Below, piece after piece: positions 39,396 to 39,976 of a stretch of DNA of 39,976 nucleotides. Under the pieces are notes generated by a model. The model was not told the origin of the DNA. It saw only the letters and a program-made list of their open reading frames with translations, and searched no databases. Position numbers and translations under genes: made by a program. Source of the DNA: SIG607 sp045605385 (lineage in GTDB: Bacteria > Bacillota > Clostridia > Oscillospirales > Acutalibacteraceae); NCBI GenBank assembly GCA_045605385.1, contig JAZUPW010000044.1:1-39976 (forward strand). The letters are read 5' to 3'. Each line of letters begins with the position of its first letter. Positions within the stretch are counted from its first letter, which is position 1.

Positions 39396-39727
39396 ATCAT
39401 AGCATGAATAATGATATAAGCAAATACCCGATATTCCTTTATTATCCGGTTACAAAAGAAATTATTCCGGCTGATTACATAAAGGAAACCGGGCAATATA
39501 ACCACGCAGTATATCAGATGCATCATTTTATAAGGCAGTCTGTTCGAAAAAATTCACCGGAATTTTACGCAAGGGTTGAGCATTTGCAAAAGCTTTACCT
39601 TGTACCTTCGCAGATGAATTACGACCTCGAAACAATGGGTGCTGATAGATTTTACGAAAAGTGGCAGCAAAATAAAGACGATATGGTATTTAACCGAAAA
39701 AAGTGGCGTGAGGGGTATTATGATTAG
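39392..39727 (+). CDS. Hypothetical early protein
   Basis: 111 residues from ATG 39392 (GGGGAGAG upstream), overlapping the previous gene by 4 bases and the methyltransferase gene by 8. Aromatic and His-rich (HAVYQMHHFIRQSVRKN). No recognised domain. It belongs to the same early operon. Confidence 0.6.
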   Translation: MNHSMNNDISKYPIFLYYPVTKEIIPADYIKETGQYNHAVYQMHHFIRQSVRKNSPEFYARVEHLQKLYLVPSQMNYDLETMGADRFYEKWQQNKDDMVFNRKKWREGYYD

Positions 39728-39976
39728 CATTGAAAATATTACGAATCAGATAATTAACGCTGATTGTATGGATATTCTGAAAGAATTACCTGATAAGTGT
39801 ATTGATTTGGTATTGACAGACCCACCGTATGGATTAAAAAGACACGAAAGAGGGAGTTTAAGAATTGATACTAATTTGGCAAATGGTTTAGAATGGGATA
39901 AAAAACCAACACAAGAATTATTTAACGAAATTTTTAGAGTAAACAAAAATCAAATTATTTGGGGTGCAAATAATTT
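39720..39976 (+). CDS. DNA N6-adenine methyltransferase, N-terminal part (continues at 2-535)
   Basis: ATG 39720 begins the gene that continues through the circle join to 535. The catalytic motif TDPPYG (33-38) is in this part. Because 39836-39976 repeats 1-141, the last 141 bases here are the same DNA as the beginning of the window; the joined gene is counted once (216 residues). Confidence 0.9.
   Translation, partial: MISIENITNQIINADCMDILKELPDKCIDLVLTDPPYGLKRHERGSLRIDTNLANGLEWDKKPTQELFNEIFRVNKNQIIWGANN
39836..39976. repeat. Right copy of 141-bp terminal repeat (circle join)
   Basis: Identical to 1-141 over the full length. Removing one copy gives the circular genome and restores an unbroken methyltransferase gene. 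Confidence 0.95.

Overview
The window is a complete small temperate tailed-phage genome from a low-GC, probably Gram-negative host. The first and last 141 bases are identical (1-141 = 39836-39976), so the molecule closes into a circle of 39,835 bp, and a DNA methyltransferase gene runs across the join. The tail has a sheath, a tube and a Pam3/AP22-like simple baseplate, so it is a myovirus with a short contractile tail (tape measure of about 400 residues). The standard genetic code is used. The host cannot be named from the sequence; the fibre types and low GC recall phages of gut bacteria.

Layout. (1) 1-3.46 kb: end of the rightward early operon, with two orphan adenine methyltransferases, a stand-alone LuxR-type HTH protein, a coiled-coil protein and several small proteins. 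(2) 3.46-4.43 kb: terminators and structured RNA around one Cys-motif gene. (3) 4.43-13.6 kb: packaging and head genes: small and large terminase, a polyvalent-type accessory protein, portal, MuF-like protein, a DUF2213 protease/scaffold with a nested internal start, decoration protein and DUF2184-like major capsid. (4) 13.6-24.95 kb: neck, sheath, tube, tail chaperone with a clear -1 slippery site, tape measure, and baseplate genes including a hub with an M23 peptidase. (5) 24.95-30.2 kb: fibres, one with YadA-head-like repeats. (6) 30.2-32.1 kb: HNH nuclease, DUF1353, one-TM holin-like protein and M15-type endolysin. (7) 32.1-35.2 kb: control and maintenance region, with a leftward initiator-like winged-HTH gene, a divergent HTH/coiled-coil/transmembrane protein, a leftward CI-like repressor operon and a rightward ribbon-helix-helix protein. 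(8) 35.2-39.98 kb: a 450-base structured non-coding leader, then the early operon: small proteins, RecE-like exonuclease, Rad52-like annealing protein, DUF736-like protein, a replication initiator with iterons inside its gene, and the methyltransferase that wraps round the circle.

How it works together. The repressor has an S24-like fold without its Ser/Lys dyad. It faces a strong promoter (TTGACA-N17-TATATT) whose spacer holds a perfect palindrome. No tyrosine or serine integrase, transposase or protelomerase is visible. The repressor region instead carries a second initiator-like gene divergent from a membrane-anchored DNA-binding protein, with repeated operator-like sequence between them. 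The most interesting reading is a phage-plasmid: a lytic replicon at 38.4-39.2 kb and a candidate plasmid replication/segregation module at 32.1-33.7 kb. This is inference and can be tested.
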